64,000 nucleotides of DNA from Owenia fusiformis (Eukaryota; Annelida; Polychaeta; Sabellida; Oweniidae): assembly GCA_903813345.2 (NCBI GenBank), contig CAIIXF020000010.1:18427181-18491180 (forward strand), written 5' to 3'. A program made the translations under genes and the position numbers. Numbering within the stretch: the stretch's first letter is position 1; each line of letters starts with the position of its first letter. Positions 10,601 through 20,823 of this stretch are shown here, one piece after another. Below the pieces are notes generated by a model. The model saw nothing but the letters and a program-made list of their open reading frames with translations. It ran no database searches and was not told the origin of the DNA.

Positions 10601-12464
10601 TTTCAATACGAAATACACCTCAATGGCATAAATACCTGGAGATAATAAAACAAAAATCATAATATGTCAATAGAAAAGTATAAGTCGAAACTATCTTCAA
10701 AAAGACTTGAAAATGATTCACAACCTTTTACTTTATGCTTCGATTTTATTGACTTGAACAGCACTATGGAAGTAACTAGCAAGAGTGCTAACTTACTGTG
10801 TGATCCATCTGCAGTTTTGGCAGTATTTTGTGGGTTAATATAGATATTCTGTATCAGTATAGTCTGAAAGAAAATACAAACTGTGCATCAGCGTGCAATT
10901 AACTTACTGTGCGATCCATCTGCAGTTTTGGCAGTGTTTTGTGGGTTAATATAGATATTCTCAATCAGTATGGTCTGCAAGTACAAAATAGGTTATCAAA
11001 CATATTAATAATAAAATTGCATTAAATATGAAAGGAGAAACATTAAGTATAGTCTGAATAATCCTTTCTTATATCAACAGTGTATAAATTATGATTTTCA
11101 TCTTAAACTTTTTTGTCATGAGATTTTTCATTTGTTTTCTAAATGCGATGTTTTGCAACCAAGAAGATTTTTCATTCTATGGAACTAGATAACCTTGAAT
11201 ATTTATTTATAGTTTTGACAATGAATGATGACACATAGTCTAAACAATTTTGACATTCTCTTGATGAGCTTCAGATAACCTTATCAACAGAAATGGCTTC
11301 ATGTAAATTCTTCCCTGATCAGCTATTTTTCTATTCTTATGCAAATAAGAAGAAACGACATTTGGGTCCTTCACTAAAAAGTAGAATCACAAATTATTCT
11401 TACCTGGCTAAATGTAGGTCTGTTATGAAGTCTGGAACACTGTGTACCATGTCGACATGCACCAATTTTGAAGTAAAATGAACAGTTAACCCTTGAAAAA
11501 AAATGTATATCTAAACAATATGGCGTTTAGGATGCAATATTAAGTTATGTGATCAGAATTAGCTACTGCCATCTTTCAATATAGATGGAAAGGAAAATTA
11601 TATCTAATTTCAGACTTAGTAATTATTTTGTCCTTTGTTTAACGTCATCTTAGGTCTTCAGGAGACATTTTTACATGGAAAGTGTTGAGCATTATAGAAA
11701 GTATTTGATTTTCATTATCTAGCCCTTATATCTGTTTAAATTTTTGACTTAACATTCTTTTCGTGAAAGTGAACAATATAGTCCAATATGTAATATTATA
11801 TAGAAAATACATTTTACCACGCAAAACATTTGTATATTTCAGAAAACTAGTTTTATGTGCAATAAACCTATAGTCTATTGTAATTTACAGAGTTTCAGCC
11901 ATGTTATCTATTTTTCGAGAATAACATGGAAGAGCAACATCAAAATATTAGAGGCCACACATTTCATTCGATTTCGGGGAGGCAATGTTGTCCATATAGG
12001 CGATTGTTGGACATTCAATACAAGCCTTCCTTTGTCCAACAATTACCTACATTGCAACAATTGACGACATTGACTCTCTGTCCTCTAGCCAAACCAAAAG
12101 CAATCAAATATATACAAACGTGTTGCATGTATAATATGAATGTATTTCTCCATATGATATTGCGCTGTGGCCTTTTGATTGCTTATGTTATGTTTTATTG
12201 ATGTCAAAACTTAAATGAAGTGGACTGTTTGACTGAAATAAAAAGATTTCTTGAAAACACTAAAAAAATAGCAAATTTCGAGACAATAAAAATTTCACTT
12301 TCAGTTTTCATTGCAATTCGTGAAACAATCGAGCCGAAATTAGCACAATATACGCGAACAGCTAAAAACTATTTGTTATCATTATCATCACAAAATAATA
12401 AATAAGAATGATGTGTATACTTGTCTTTTTCTGTCCCAAAAATTGAAGCAAGATATTCCGCCAT
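4611..12464 (-). CDS. U2AF1: U2AF1 (U2AF35), small subunit of U2 auxiliary factor
   Basis: Recognises the AG of 3' splice sites and recruits U2 snRNP with U2AF2. Exons, 5' to 3': 12421-12464, 11404-11491, then 10908-10974 (3a) or 10797-10863 (3b), then 8820-8896 (4b) or 7169-7245 (4a), then 5742-5813, 5498-5631, 5060-5164 and 4611-4719. Using one of each pair gives 231 aa in frame. It starts [15 protein letters not shown]. Zinc finger 1 is C18-x8-C27-x5-C33-x3-H37, with Ser34 present. The UHM domain holds R133-W134-F135, and zinc finger 2 includes [15 protein letters not shown] with Gln157. Numbering through residue 160 is the same as human. The C-terminus is an Arg/Ser region ending RSGRF. 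Start chosen by homology; the ATG overlaps a YY1-like CCGCCATTTTG. Family vertebrate length is about 240 aa. Confidence 0.96.
7169..7245 (-). CDS. U2AF1: U2AF1 alternative exon 4a ([16 protein letters not shown] form)
   Basis: A 77-nt exon with acceptor TTGTAG and donor GTATAG. It encodes [20 protein letters not shown] plus VECEAK. It is closer to the human and fly sequence (VSD.EMQ.HYD.FFE) than exon 4b, so it probably keeps the ancestral sequence. It lies 1,574 bp downstream of exon 4b. Confidence 0.9.
7367..7443. repeat. Short tandem repeat, 22-bp unit, ~3.5 copies
   Basis: Three almost perfect copies of CAGACATGGATCTACATGAT plus two bases, then a broken fourth. It lies in the U2AF1 intron about 120 bp upstream of exon 4a. 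Confidence 0.9.
8820..8896 (-). CDS. U2AF1: U2AF1 alternative exon 4b ([16 protein letters not shown] form)
   Basis: A 77-nt exon with acceptor TTTTCAG and donor GTAACT. It encodes [20 protein letters not shown] plus TEIETK, residues 67-92, over the first UHM helix. It has the same length and phase as exon 4a but is clearly diverged outside the YDDFFEE core. Including both gives +154 nt and a frameshift. Confidence 0.9.
8897..10796 (-). other. U2AF1 intron between exons 3b and 4b
   Basis: About 1.9 kb of AT-rich sequence with no coding signal beyond chance ORFs. A short AAT-rich microsatellite lies near 9160-9180. Confidence 0.6.
10797..10863 (-). CDS. U2AF1: U2AF1 alternative exon 3b (ILIQN form)
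   Basis: A 67-nt exon with acceptor TTTCAG and donor GTAAGT. It encodes [20 protein letters not shown] followed by SH. The Gln matches the common human form as I remember it. Same phase as exon 3a, so the two are interchangeable. Confidence 0.9.
10908..10974 (-). CDS. U2AF1: U2AF1 alternative exon 3a (ILIEN form)
   Basis: A 67-nt exon with acceptor TTGCAG and donor GTAAGT. It encodes [20 protein letters not shown] followed by SH, residues 45-66 at the start of the UHM. It differs from exon 3b at 5 of 67 bases by eye, with one amino-acid change (Glu for Gln). Only 44 bp separate it from exon 3b. Using both would add 134 nt and break the frame. Confidence 0.9.
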
Positions 12465-12568
12465 TTTGAATCTCGTAGTCTCTCGAATTTTCTCGAGGTC
12501 TAATTAGGTCAAGGTTAGGTTCGAGAGTCCAATTTTTAAGTTTTAGTTTTCACCAAATACTCACGAAA
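12465..12568. promoter_or_regulatory. Divergent promoter, U2AF1 (-) / TM6SF (+)
   Basis: Only 104 bp separate the two start codons, and I see no TATA box. It includes TCTCGAATTTTCTCGAG, a local palindrome, and AGGTCAAGGTTAGGTTCG, which looks like nuclear-receptor half-sites in tandem. A YY1-like motif lies on the U2AF1 ATG. Site functions are inferred from motif resemblance only. Confidence 0.75.
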
Positions 12569-15500
12569 ATGGGTATTTCAGGTTCTACAGGTGTTTTCCT
12601 TATATCAGCTTCTGCTATACCGTTGACCTATATCGTAAATAACTTTCAGTCACATCTGTCTGAAGCAACCTTAGCACTTGTGGGAACGACAGTGCTCACT
12701 GTGATTGTAGGGGCTGTTTATTACTTTGGCAGAAAGGATGGCAAACCAGCTGACCCTATTTTCTATGGTAGGTTTTGAAAATATTTTATACGTGCAAGTA
12801 TCCCACAAAAATAGTGATTGCATGTCAATTGACTCAAATTGGTTCACTGTCAGTTACCATCTTCCAAGGCCATATCTGTATTCCGGCCTTGCATCAAGTT
12901 TCTAGCCGTTTTTGCATTTGTCGGTTCTCACTTTTTCTTTGTTTGCTATTTATGAACAGAATTATGTAAAATACTTTGAGGAATGTGAGCTAATATATGC
13001 TGACCGACATGTCACCTTTAGATGATTTTTGCTAAAATGAGATGACATTCAACAATTTAGATGTTTTAAAATATGGCATACCTGTCGATCCTTATCCCAG
13101 ATGAAAAAGTACAATATCTTGCTTTTGACATTGCTTGAATATTTTCCACGATCTAAGTTTTTTGAGAGAAAACAGTTGGTAACTTTGTGATGATTTCTAG
13201 CCAAATTACATGTACATGTAATGTATAGATGCTAGAGACTCGAATAAACTGTCAGCATTTGTGTGCTCTTTGGTTACATGTGATTGTGAATACATGACAA
13301 TGAAGTTGCGATTATAGAATTCAACGGAACAAGCCTATGAATGCTGTGACATTTTCAATTTTGCACATGTTATTGTTATTTGTTATTCTTTTTCAGCCAT
13401 GGCAATGGGTTGTTTTGCATCAGTTGTGGACCTGATCATCGCACTTGAGAATGATGGCGTAATTGAGGGATTCATGACATTCTATCTGAAGAGTGGGGAA
13501 GCCTACTTAAAGAGTGCATATGGCACTGTGTTATGTTACTGGGATGGTATCGCCCACTATGCTATGTACCTAATGATGCTCTCGGCTCTCTCATGGGGGT
13601 AAGATAACAGTTACCGTTTCATGAGGCATCTTCTCACACCTCAACTTTTGTAAGTGTAAAAAGAAAAAAAAAAAAAAAGAAAAAAAAAAAAACTTTTGTA
13701 AGTGTACTATGCCATGCTATCTTTGGGTACCATCATTGTAATGTGTTCTGAGATTTTGTAAAATTCTTCTTTGTAATTGCATTGCAAATATAACCTGGCA
13801 CAATGTTGCCATTAGAGTGACATCCCCCATAATCAAACATCCATACAATACCTGATAACATATACAAGAACTAGAATATGTTTTATCTTGCATTGCAGGG
13901 ATAATTTCAGAGAGATTGGTCTCTACTGGGCTGGTTCAATCTCACACAGCATGATTGTTTTCATGCCTGGAAATGTTCTTGGTAAGTAAGGGAGTCATTG
14001 TAAGTTGTTTAATAGATGTCTTGTCTTGGAGAAAGGAAGGGACCTTCTTACTCGCACAACCTCACCCTTTATCCTCTGGCCCTCTAGTTAAAACTAACTT
14101 GTGTTGACCTAAGCATCAACAATATTATGTACATGTCACAATCAAATCATATCTCTGCCTTGTTAATTTCGGCACCTGTTATCCCATGACAGGGCCGTCA
14201 GATGGGGGGGGGGGGGGGGGGGGGTGCGATGGGTGCGACCGCACCCCCCCTTTGTCACCCCCCAAAATAAATTTGAAAAAAAAAATTGAAAAAAAGTTTT
14301 TTTTTGAAAAATATTTTTTTTTTTTTTTTTTTTCATTGACTCATACACTTTGAAAGTACCCAGAAAGCACCAAATAGCATCTTAAAATTGTAAAATTTTC
14401 TAGGGGTATTGGCCACCCCTCACACCCCCCACAAAACAATGGAAAAGTTCTAAATTTATTTTAGAGTTTTGTCTCAGACACTTTTAAAGTGCCCAGATAT
14501 CATCAAATAGCTCCTTGATATAGTTAATGTTTCTGGGGGACTTACTCCCCCTCTTGCATCTTGCACTTGCATAACCCCCCCCCCCCTCTGGCGCCCCCCC
14601 CCTTGAACCCCCCCCCCCAAAAAAAAAATTGTAATTTTCTCAAATTCTTTAATTGACTCATACACTTTGAAAGTGCCCAGAAAGCACCAAATAGCGTCGT
14701 AAAATTGTAAAATTTTCTAGGGGGAGTGGGCCACCCCCCACACCCCAAACAAAACAATGGAAAAGTTCTGAATTTGTTTTATGTATTGTCTCAGACACTT
14801 TTAAATTGCCCAGACATCATCAAATAGCTCCTTGATAAAGTTAATGATTCTGGAAGACTAACACTTACTCACCCTCTGGCATCCCCACTCCACCTCCCCC
14901 TCTGGCAGCCCCCCTCCCTTAACACTCCCCCCCCCAAAAAAAAAATTGAGATTTTTCAAATTTTTTTATTGACTCATACCCTTTGAAAGTGCCCAGAAAG
15001 CACCAAATAGCATCTTAAAATTGTAAAATTTTCTTGGGAAATAGGCATAGCACAGACACTTTTAAAGTGCCCAAACTTCATCGAATAGCACCTTGATATT
15101 GTAAATTTTGATATGGGGGACAAATTCTTGCTCCCCCTCTGGCACCCCAGCCCCACCTCCCCCTCTGGCACCCCTCCCCCCCCTTTGACACCCCCAACAT
15201 TTGAAAAAATTGTGATTGTTTTTCAATGTTTCTATTGACTAATACACTTTAAAAGTGCCCAGAAGCACCAAATATCATCTTTAAATTGTAAAATTTTCTA
15301 GGAGATTTAGCCACCCCTCACATCCCCCACAAAACAAAAGAAAATATTCTGAATTTCATGTATTGTCTCAGACATTTTCTAAGTGCCCAGAAATCATCAA
15401 AAAGCACCTTGATATGGTCAATGTTTCTGGGGGACAACCCCTTGCTCCCCTACTGGCACCCCACCCCACTTCACCCTCTCATCCTCTTTGACACCCCCAA

Positions 15501-17586
15501 AAGAATTTGAAAAAAATTCACATTTTTCTTATTGACTCATAACGCACAGGCGTACCAGATGGTTACAAATTCGCTCCAAATACAACCAAATTTCAGAATT
15601 TTCCTGGGGGAGAACCCCCAGACCCCCCTAAATGCTCGGTTTTTTATTCACTCAACTCTTATTCCCGTGGTGGTGGCGTACTACTTAGAAACTTACACTT
15701 TGAAAGTGCCCAGGAAGTGGACCACTCCTCACACCCCCCACAAAACAATTGGGACGTTTGGAAGTTGCATGCATTTGTTAATTCCAAACCAATATAGGGA
15801 GTAACTGACCCCCCCCCCCCTCTGTCTTACGCGATTTGATTTACGCGGCAAAAAAATGACAATTTTATATTCTCTTTAGTAAGCTAAAAACCGCACCCCC
15901 CTTGGAGAAAAGTGTCTTACGGGCCTGCATGATGTAACATGACAAAGAACAAAAATCTTTGGATTGGAGTTCTATCTTTTGGGCAATGTGGGGTTTCAAA
16001 AGCATGATGTATTTTGGCCTGAAACATTACTTTAATGGTCCAGTGTCTATTTTGTCAATTATAGAGCTATTTTGTGCACTATTTAACATACATTAGAGGG
16101 GCCAGCAATTGTCAAGGTGTTCTTTTTTTGTGGGGGTGGGAGTGGTGCTTCGCCCATGCATAAGATGTTACTGAAAATATAACAAACCTGCCCCTAATCA
16201 GGGTTCAACATTCACAACTACCTGACTACCAATGGCAATCACTTGGCAATGAACTTGATTGGGCAATGGAAAGAATGCCAATATGTGAATGTGGGCAATC
16301 ATGTTTTTACATTAGTAATGAACCCTTCTGCCACCTATCTTTTATTTTAATTTAAATGTTTCTACAAGCATACCATCTATCTATAATTTTAATCTTACAA
16401 TTATGACAACCCTGATCCCCATCTGAAAACCAGTGTTTGTTTTACAGGTAAATATGGTGTAAAATGGTCTCTGATGCTCAATGTGCCATACATGATATTC
16501 CCCTTCATGGCTGGCGCCAGATTCCTTATGGAAAGACCTAAGCTAGCAATATCATCTACAGAGGTAATGGAAATTTCTCTGTGGTCTCTCTATGGAGACT
16601 TAACACCATTTAATAGAGTAAAATGCCATTAGCCTAAGATTGTAAGAATTTTAATTATTTAAAAGTGTTTGGCAGTTGATATGATTCAGAATCAAATGAA
16701 TATACTGTACTGTACTCATATTTTCACAATAACGAAAACATAGTTTAATTTTTGTGTTTGTTAGTTGTTAATCTGTTTGCTTGTTTTATATAAAGTTGTT
16801 TGATACTTGTAGGCTCAGAGCAGTCATGTCAGTATATGGAGAAGACCCCTTGATTTCTTCTTTATCTTGTTCAACATTGCTGCCAGCCTTATAGCTCTAC
16901 TGAGAGGATTTGTAAGTAGCTTACATGTATTCTGTTCAGATGCTACTTTTATTATCAGGGGCGTAGCCAGCTTTCAGTTAAGGGGGGAGCGGTCGACAAG
17001 AAAATCTGATTTTCAGTCAATCGTGGCGAAACCCCAAAAATTGAAGATTTGTTTTGAATTTTACAAAAATTGATGCAACTTCCTTCAGAATTGAGCTAGA
17101 AGCTTCAAATTAAAAGCATTTTAAAGCTCTTTTCCTCTTCTATCTAATAGTTTTATTTTTATTGGTTATGGGGGGAGCAATCGCACACTCGCGACCCCTA
17201 TTGGCTACGCCTATGATTATAATGTCAATCTTAACAGGAATCATATCATGGTATTTCACATCCTAACAAGAGCAATGCTTTCTTTGCTTATAAGCATACA
17301 TGCACAAGGGCGGATCTGGGAATCAACAAGGGGGGGGGGCCCAAATTTCAGGTCAGAGAAATAACGGTCCCCTAAAACCAAAAAGTGGGCCCAAATTTTG
17401 AAATTTTGAGGCCCATTTTCTTCAAAATTTGGCCTCTAATTAAAAAAAAAGCCTTAAAAGGCCCAGTAATGACCAAAAAGGCCCACTTTTTAGGGCTTGA
17501 AGGCCTTTTTTGGCCCAAATTTTTTTTTGGGCCCAATTTTTTTTTTCTGGGCCCACCCAAGGGGGGGGGGGGCCCGGGCCCCCAGG

Positions 17587-17621
<35 letters not shown>

Positions 17622-19626
17622 TCCGCCAGTGATGCATGTAGTTGTAGCTAAAGAAACATTCAAGTCTACTTTTTATTCAAGAAGATTCATTTGTTATTGC
17701 CTTAAGTGTATGATTTCCATAGAAATTAATACATCCAGAAGAATGTCCAGCGCATGTATTAGATATAGTATATGTAAAAAATTACTGCTGAATAAAAAAA
17801 TAAAATCAATGATTATTTTCCAGGCTGTTCTTGGCTGCAAAATGGACTTGACTAAAGATTACATTGAATTCTATGAACCATATCTTCTTGATAATGGAAT
17901 TTACCCAAAGATTCAGGTTTGTAAATATATATCGGTAAAAGTGTACAGTTTTCTTCGGCTGCAGATGGCCAGTTGATTTCATTAAGATTTAAAAGGACTT
18001 TGAATTGTGATGTTTTGGGTATAGTTGAATTGAGTTTAAATGCACTTGTTTCAAGATGGCCTGATGTTGAGATGACTTGCATTTGAGTTGACTAATGAAG
18101 GAAAGCTAGAGTTTAAATTGAGTTGAGTAGAGATGACTTGAGTTTGAATTGAGTTATATTGCCTTGAGTTAAAGGGGCAATAAGGACTGTAGAGAAAATA
18201 GGAAAGTTTTTTCATTTTTTTCTGAGCTATCGAGGCAACATTTGGTTTAACATCTTCTTTGACATACCTATTTTCTTAAAGTGTATGGATAAATTATCAA
18301 TTTCTGCATTAAGAAGTGTAAATTCAGTCCAAAGCTTCAAAAGGGGGACTTCCACTTATATATTTTTAAGATCCCCCATGTTTCAGGAGGAATATCAGCT
18401 AAAATAATGTTTATCTAGGGGGTTTCTTTGTAGATAATAAAAATAGATGTTAGTCTTGATGAAATATCCAAACTTAAATATATTTTGACACTGGTCCATG
18501 ATCGTTGAATGACCCCTCTGCACTAATTATTGCACCTTTAAGGTAGCATGAACCAGTTTTTGTTTTCTACTTCATATCTATTTCAATTTAGAAGGTACAC
18601 CAAATAGGTATAGCTACCTCTATGTATATTATTATCAATCTTAGCTGCCTCTAGTCAGATCAACTGACAAAACAACCTTTTTGGGGTTGTTGAGTTGGCT
18701 GAGAGGGCTTGAGCGCCAGCACGTTCAGGCTAATCGATTGGGTGCCATAACCATGAGGTTGCGTGTTCGAGACGCATGTGCTCCTTGTGTTTATTCATTT
18801 ACTAAATTTTACCATTTACATGTATTTCAGATGCTGGTCTATTTGTTCTATTTCCTGCCATTCTACATTGTGTCTACTTATGGTCTACTCTACCCAAGCT
18901 GTCAATGGATGAAAGACTGGAGTTTAATATTTGCAGGCATGGCAGCTCAGGTATATGTTTTAACAGAAATATAGAATCTTTCATTTAGAGGACAGGGAGA
19001 GATTGTGGTCCATGTAGGTAATTGATGATTTGTGATCTCCAGATGGATCCTATCTTGTAATGACGTCACAATCAGGCCACACTGCGGTGCCTTTTATTTT
19101 GATGGATTAATTCTGTAGTTTGTACTTTATTGATTTATTTTTCATGAAAGTATTCGATTTGACTAGATCAGTATTCATTCTAAGCACATACAAGTCTAAG
19201 AAATTACTGAAATGTATGAAATAGCAGTTAAGCCCCCCCCCTGAAATATTACCCCTTGAGATGAATGAATAGTGATCCTTTATCTGAGGTTGAGAAATTT
19301 CAGGCTTACATTTGAAAACAGGGCAAACCTTTCAGGCTTAATTCTGAAAATTACATTATTTTCAGGCTCAATTCACCCATATTGGTGGCTCATATCACAC
19401 TCGGACTCCCTACCTACTGAGAGTCCCCCAGTCAACTAACATACAATTGATCTTTTGGCTCATCAATGGGTCTATACTGCTGATTCCTCAACTACTAGCC
19501 TATAGGTGCGTGTACTATGACAAGTACTTCTCCCCTGTTGAGAACAAGGCAGCTACCACATCAAAGAAGGTGGAAAATGATGGACTAGTTAATTCTGCTC
19601 TCAAAAAGAAATCTAAAAGATACTGA
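12569..19626 (+). CDS. TM6SF: TM6SF family transmembrane protein (TM6SF1/2-like)
   Basis: Polytopic ER membrane protein with two EXPERA domains. The vertebrate TM6SF2 paralog influences lipoprotein lipidation and lipid storage. Exons are 12569-12767, 13397-13598, 13899-13981, 16448-16563, 16813-16911, 17824-17916, 18831-18950 and 19366-19626. Phases all agree and give 390 aa (human members about 370-377). Blocks matching human TM6SF1 from memory include [69 protein letters not shown], and [17 protein letters not shown] with PQLLAYRC near the end. The C-terminus is Lys-rich (KKKSKRY). One copy here cannot be assigned to TM6SF1 or TM6SF2. It shares a divergent promoter with U2AF1, and introns 3, 5 and 6 are loaded with transposons. 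Confidence 0.93.
13643..13706. mobile_element. Retroposed poly(A) tract with 16-bp target duplication
   Basis: AACTTTTGTAAGTGTA at 13643-13658 is repeated exactly at 13691-13706. Between them lies only an A-tract of about 32 nt with two G interruptions. This is what LINE-driven insertion of an extremely 5'-truncated RNA leaves. It is in TM6SF intron 2. Confidence 0.75.
14190..15927. mobile_element. 1.7-kb hAT5-like element with 5-bp duplication CATGA
   Basis: The left end CAGGGCCGTCAGATGGGG and the complement of the right end, CAGGCCCGTAAGACAC, form imperfect inverted ends. CATGA flanks both sides (14185-14189, 15928-15932). Long G or C runs and GTGCG/CGCAC sit next to each end. The interior is a tandem array (14337-15560) with no transposase. 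It lies in TM6SF intron 3. Confidence 0.65.
14337..15560. repeat. Internal tandem repeats, ~270-317-bp dimeric unit
   Basis: The phrase GACTCATACACTTTGAAAGT recurs near 14337, 14654, 14969, 15237 and, degenerate, at 15534 and 15692. Between these is a second related phrase, ACACTTTTAAAGTGCCCAGA..TCATCAAATAGC. Each unit is thus a dimer of two diverged half-units, both reading ..AAGTGCCCAGA..(ACC or ATC)AAATAGC. C-runs separate the halves. Confidence 0.85.
16956..17215. mobile_element. 260-bp hAT5-like MITE, 5-bp duplication ATTAT
   Basis: It begins CAGGGGCGTAGCCA and ends with the complement of CATAGGCGTAGCCA. ATTAT lies at 16951-16955 and 17216-17220. G-rich internal stretches follow both ends. 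It is in TM6SF intron 5. Confidence 0.8.
17305..17631. mobile_element. 327-bp hAT5-like MITE, 5-bp duplication ATGCA
   Basis: It begins CAAGGGCGGATCTGGG, and the complement of the right end is CACTGGCGGATTAGGG. ATGCA flanks it at 17300-17304 and 17632-17636. The interior is made of GGCCC/GGGCC blocks every 10-20 bp between A or T runs and closes with more than 30 consecutive Cs. Homopolymer lengths may be assembly-dependent. It is in TM6SF intron 5. Confidence 0.75.
18169..18541 (+). mobile_element. TTAA-flanked MITE, copy 1 (373 bp)
   Basis: It runs from TTAAAGGGGCAATAAGGA to TTATTGCACCTTTAA, so the TTAA target and the AGG(G/T)GCAATAA inverted ends are visible. TTAA targets point to a piggyBac-type mobiliser. 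A full second copy lies in opposite orientation at 20824-21195. It is in TM6SF intron 6. Confidence 0.85.
18688..18785 (+). tRNA. tRNA-Leu-like sequence (pseudogene or SINE head)
   Basis: A box A-like GTTGGCTGAGAGGGC is followed by GCGCCAGCACGTTCAGGC, resembling the anticodon region of tRNA-Leu(CAG). A T arm TGCGT-GTTCGAG-ACGCA has a perfect 5-bp stem. A matching acceptor stem is not evident, so a working gene is unlikely. It is in TM6SF intron 6. Confidence 0.4.
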
Positions 19627-20485
19627 AGATGGAGGTATCTGAAGTTTGTGATATATGGTGCAACAATTGTATTAAATGTTATTGAGGTCGTGTTTCATGT
19701 TTATGAAAATAGTAGAATTTGGGAGATATAAAATTAAGATATATTGTATTTGTTATTGATTTGGAACTGAATTTAATTTGTTCTTTGGTCGTTTTCGCAA
19801 AATTGGCACAGATTTAGTTTGACAGAATTTAGGGTATTACTATTACATTAACTGAAATTACGAACACAAAATGAGGCCTTTACTCTCAGGCAATCAGCGT
19901 TTTAACAAAGTATAACTTATACAAAGAACATACTGTTGGTAAGGACATGTGCTAGAACTCAATCTTTGTTCAAAAATATGGTATAACTGTCAGATAGTCA
20001 TATTTTCTTTTAAATCTTGGGATTTTGTTTAATTTTAGTTTGGCTAAAATAAGAACAAAAATAGTATGTCATTGATATCATTTTTAACAATGGGTCATAT
20101 TGACATCAGCATTAGTGAGCATAGCAAATACGGAATAATATTGATATCAACAAGTTGATGAAAATGATATCCAAAAATATCATTCTAGATTTATCCCATG
20201 ATTCACACTTTCTTTTGTAAGTGGCATTGGTATCAGATGAAATATTATAGGATAAGATTTGGTATGATCTTATACAACATGAGCATGACCAAAATAACAT
20301 TTTATGCATGGGCATTATGACATCACAGTGATTCATTGTGACATCACAATGATTCATAATGACATCACAATGATTCAGGTGATGTTTGTTTAATGGAGTA
20401 AATTCAATACATATCAAAGAGAACAGCATTACATAATTAATGGCCAACTCTGACAAACCCAATAAAATGTTATACGTATCAATGA
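19627..20485 (+). other. Probable TM6SF 3' UTR
   Basis: Non-coding AT-rich sequence after the stop. The first AATAAA is at 20461-20466 and is a candidate end; later ones (e.g. near 21436) could give a longer transcript that would include the inverted MITE copy at 20824. It includes three copies of a ~22-bp TGACATCACAATGATTCA repeat at 20318-20377. Confidence 0.45.
20318..20377. repeat. Three-copy tandem repeat, TGACATCACAATGATTCA
   Basis: Copies read TGACATCACAGTGATTCATT, TGACATCACAATGATTCATA and TGACATCACAATGATTCA, with a period of about 22 bp. Confidence 0.85.
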
Positions 20486-20823
20486 TTCCATATCATATTA
20501 TATTTATAGTTTTACTATTTATGTTTAGTATTATATCATAATTGTATTCAGGAGGTGACTAAAATATCTACTTATTTATATGTATTTATGTCACAGCATG
20601 TTGTGTAACATTGAAATCACAGAGGAAATTTTGGCATAAATCACTATTGTTTTTTTGGGCTCTAGTCCTACACTAAAGTATCAGTATTGTTTAAACCTAA
20701 GTCAAAATACTAGACTCTGATTAGCTGATGAAAAGCTTCAGATGTTTCCCTTTGATTGACAGGCCAAATTGTATCCATTGTGCCTCTATGGATGACAATC
20801 TTGATGGTTGAAATCCACATAAG

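Noticed and set aside
14163-15171. Several Gly/Pro-rich ORFs on - in TM6SF intron 3.
   Set aside because: Products of G/C runs and tandem repeats in the 14190-15927 element; no conserved motif.
17385-17976. Overlapping ORFs with Pro/Gly/Phe/Lys runs on both strands.
   Set aside because: They come from homopolymer and GGCC blocks in the 17305-17631 MITE. Only 17824-17916 is a true exon (TM6SF).
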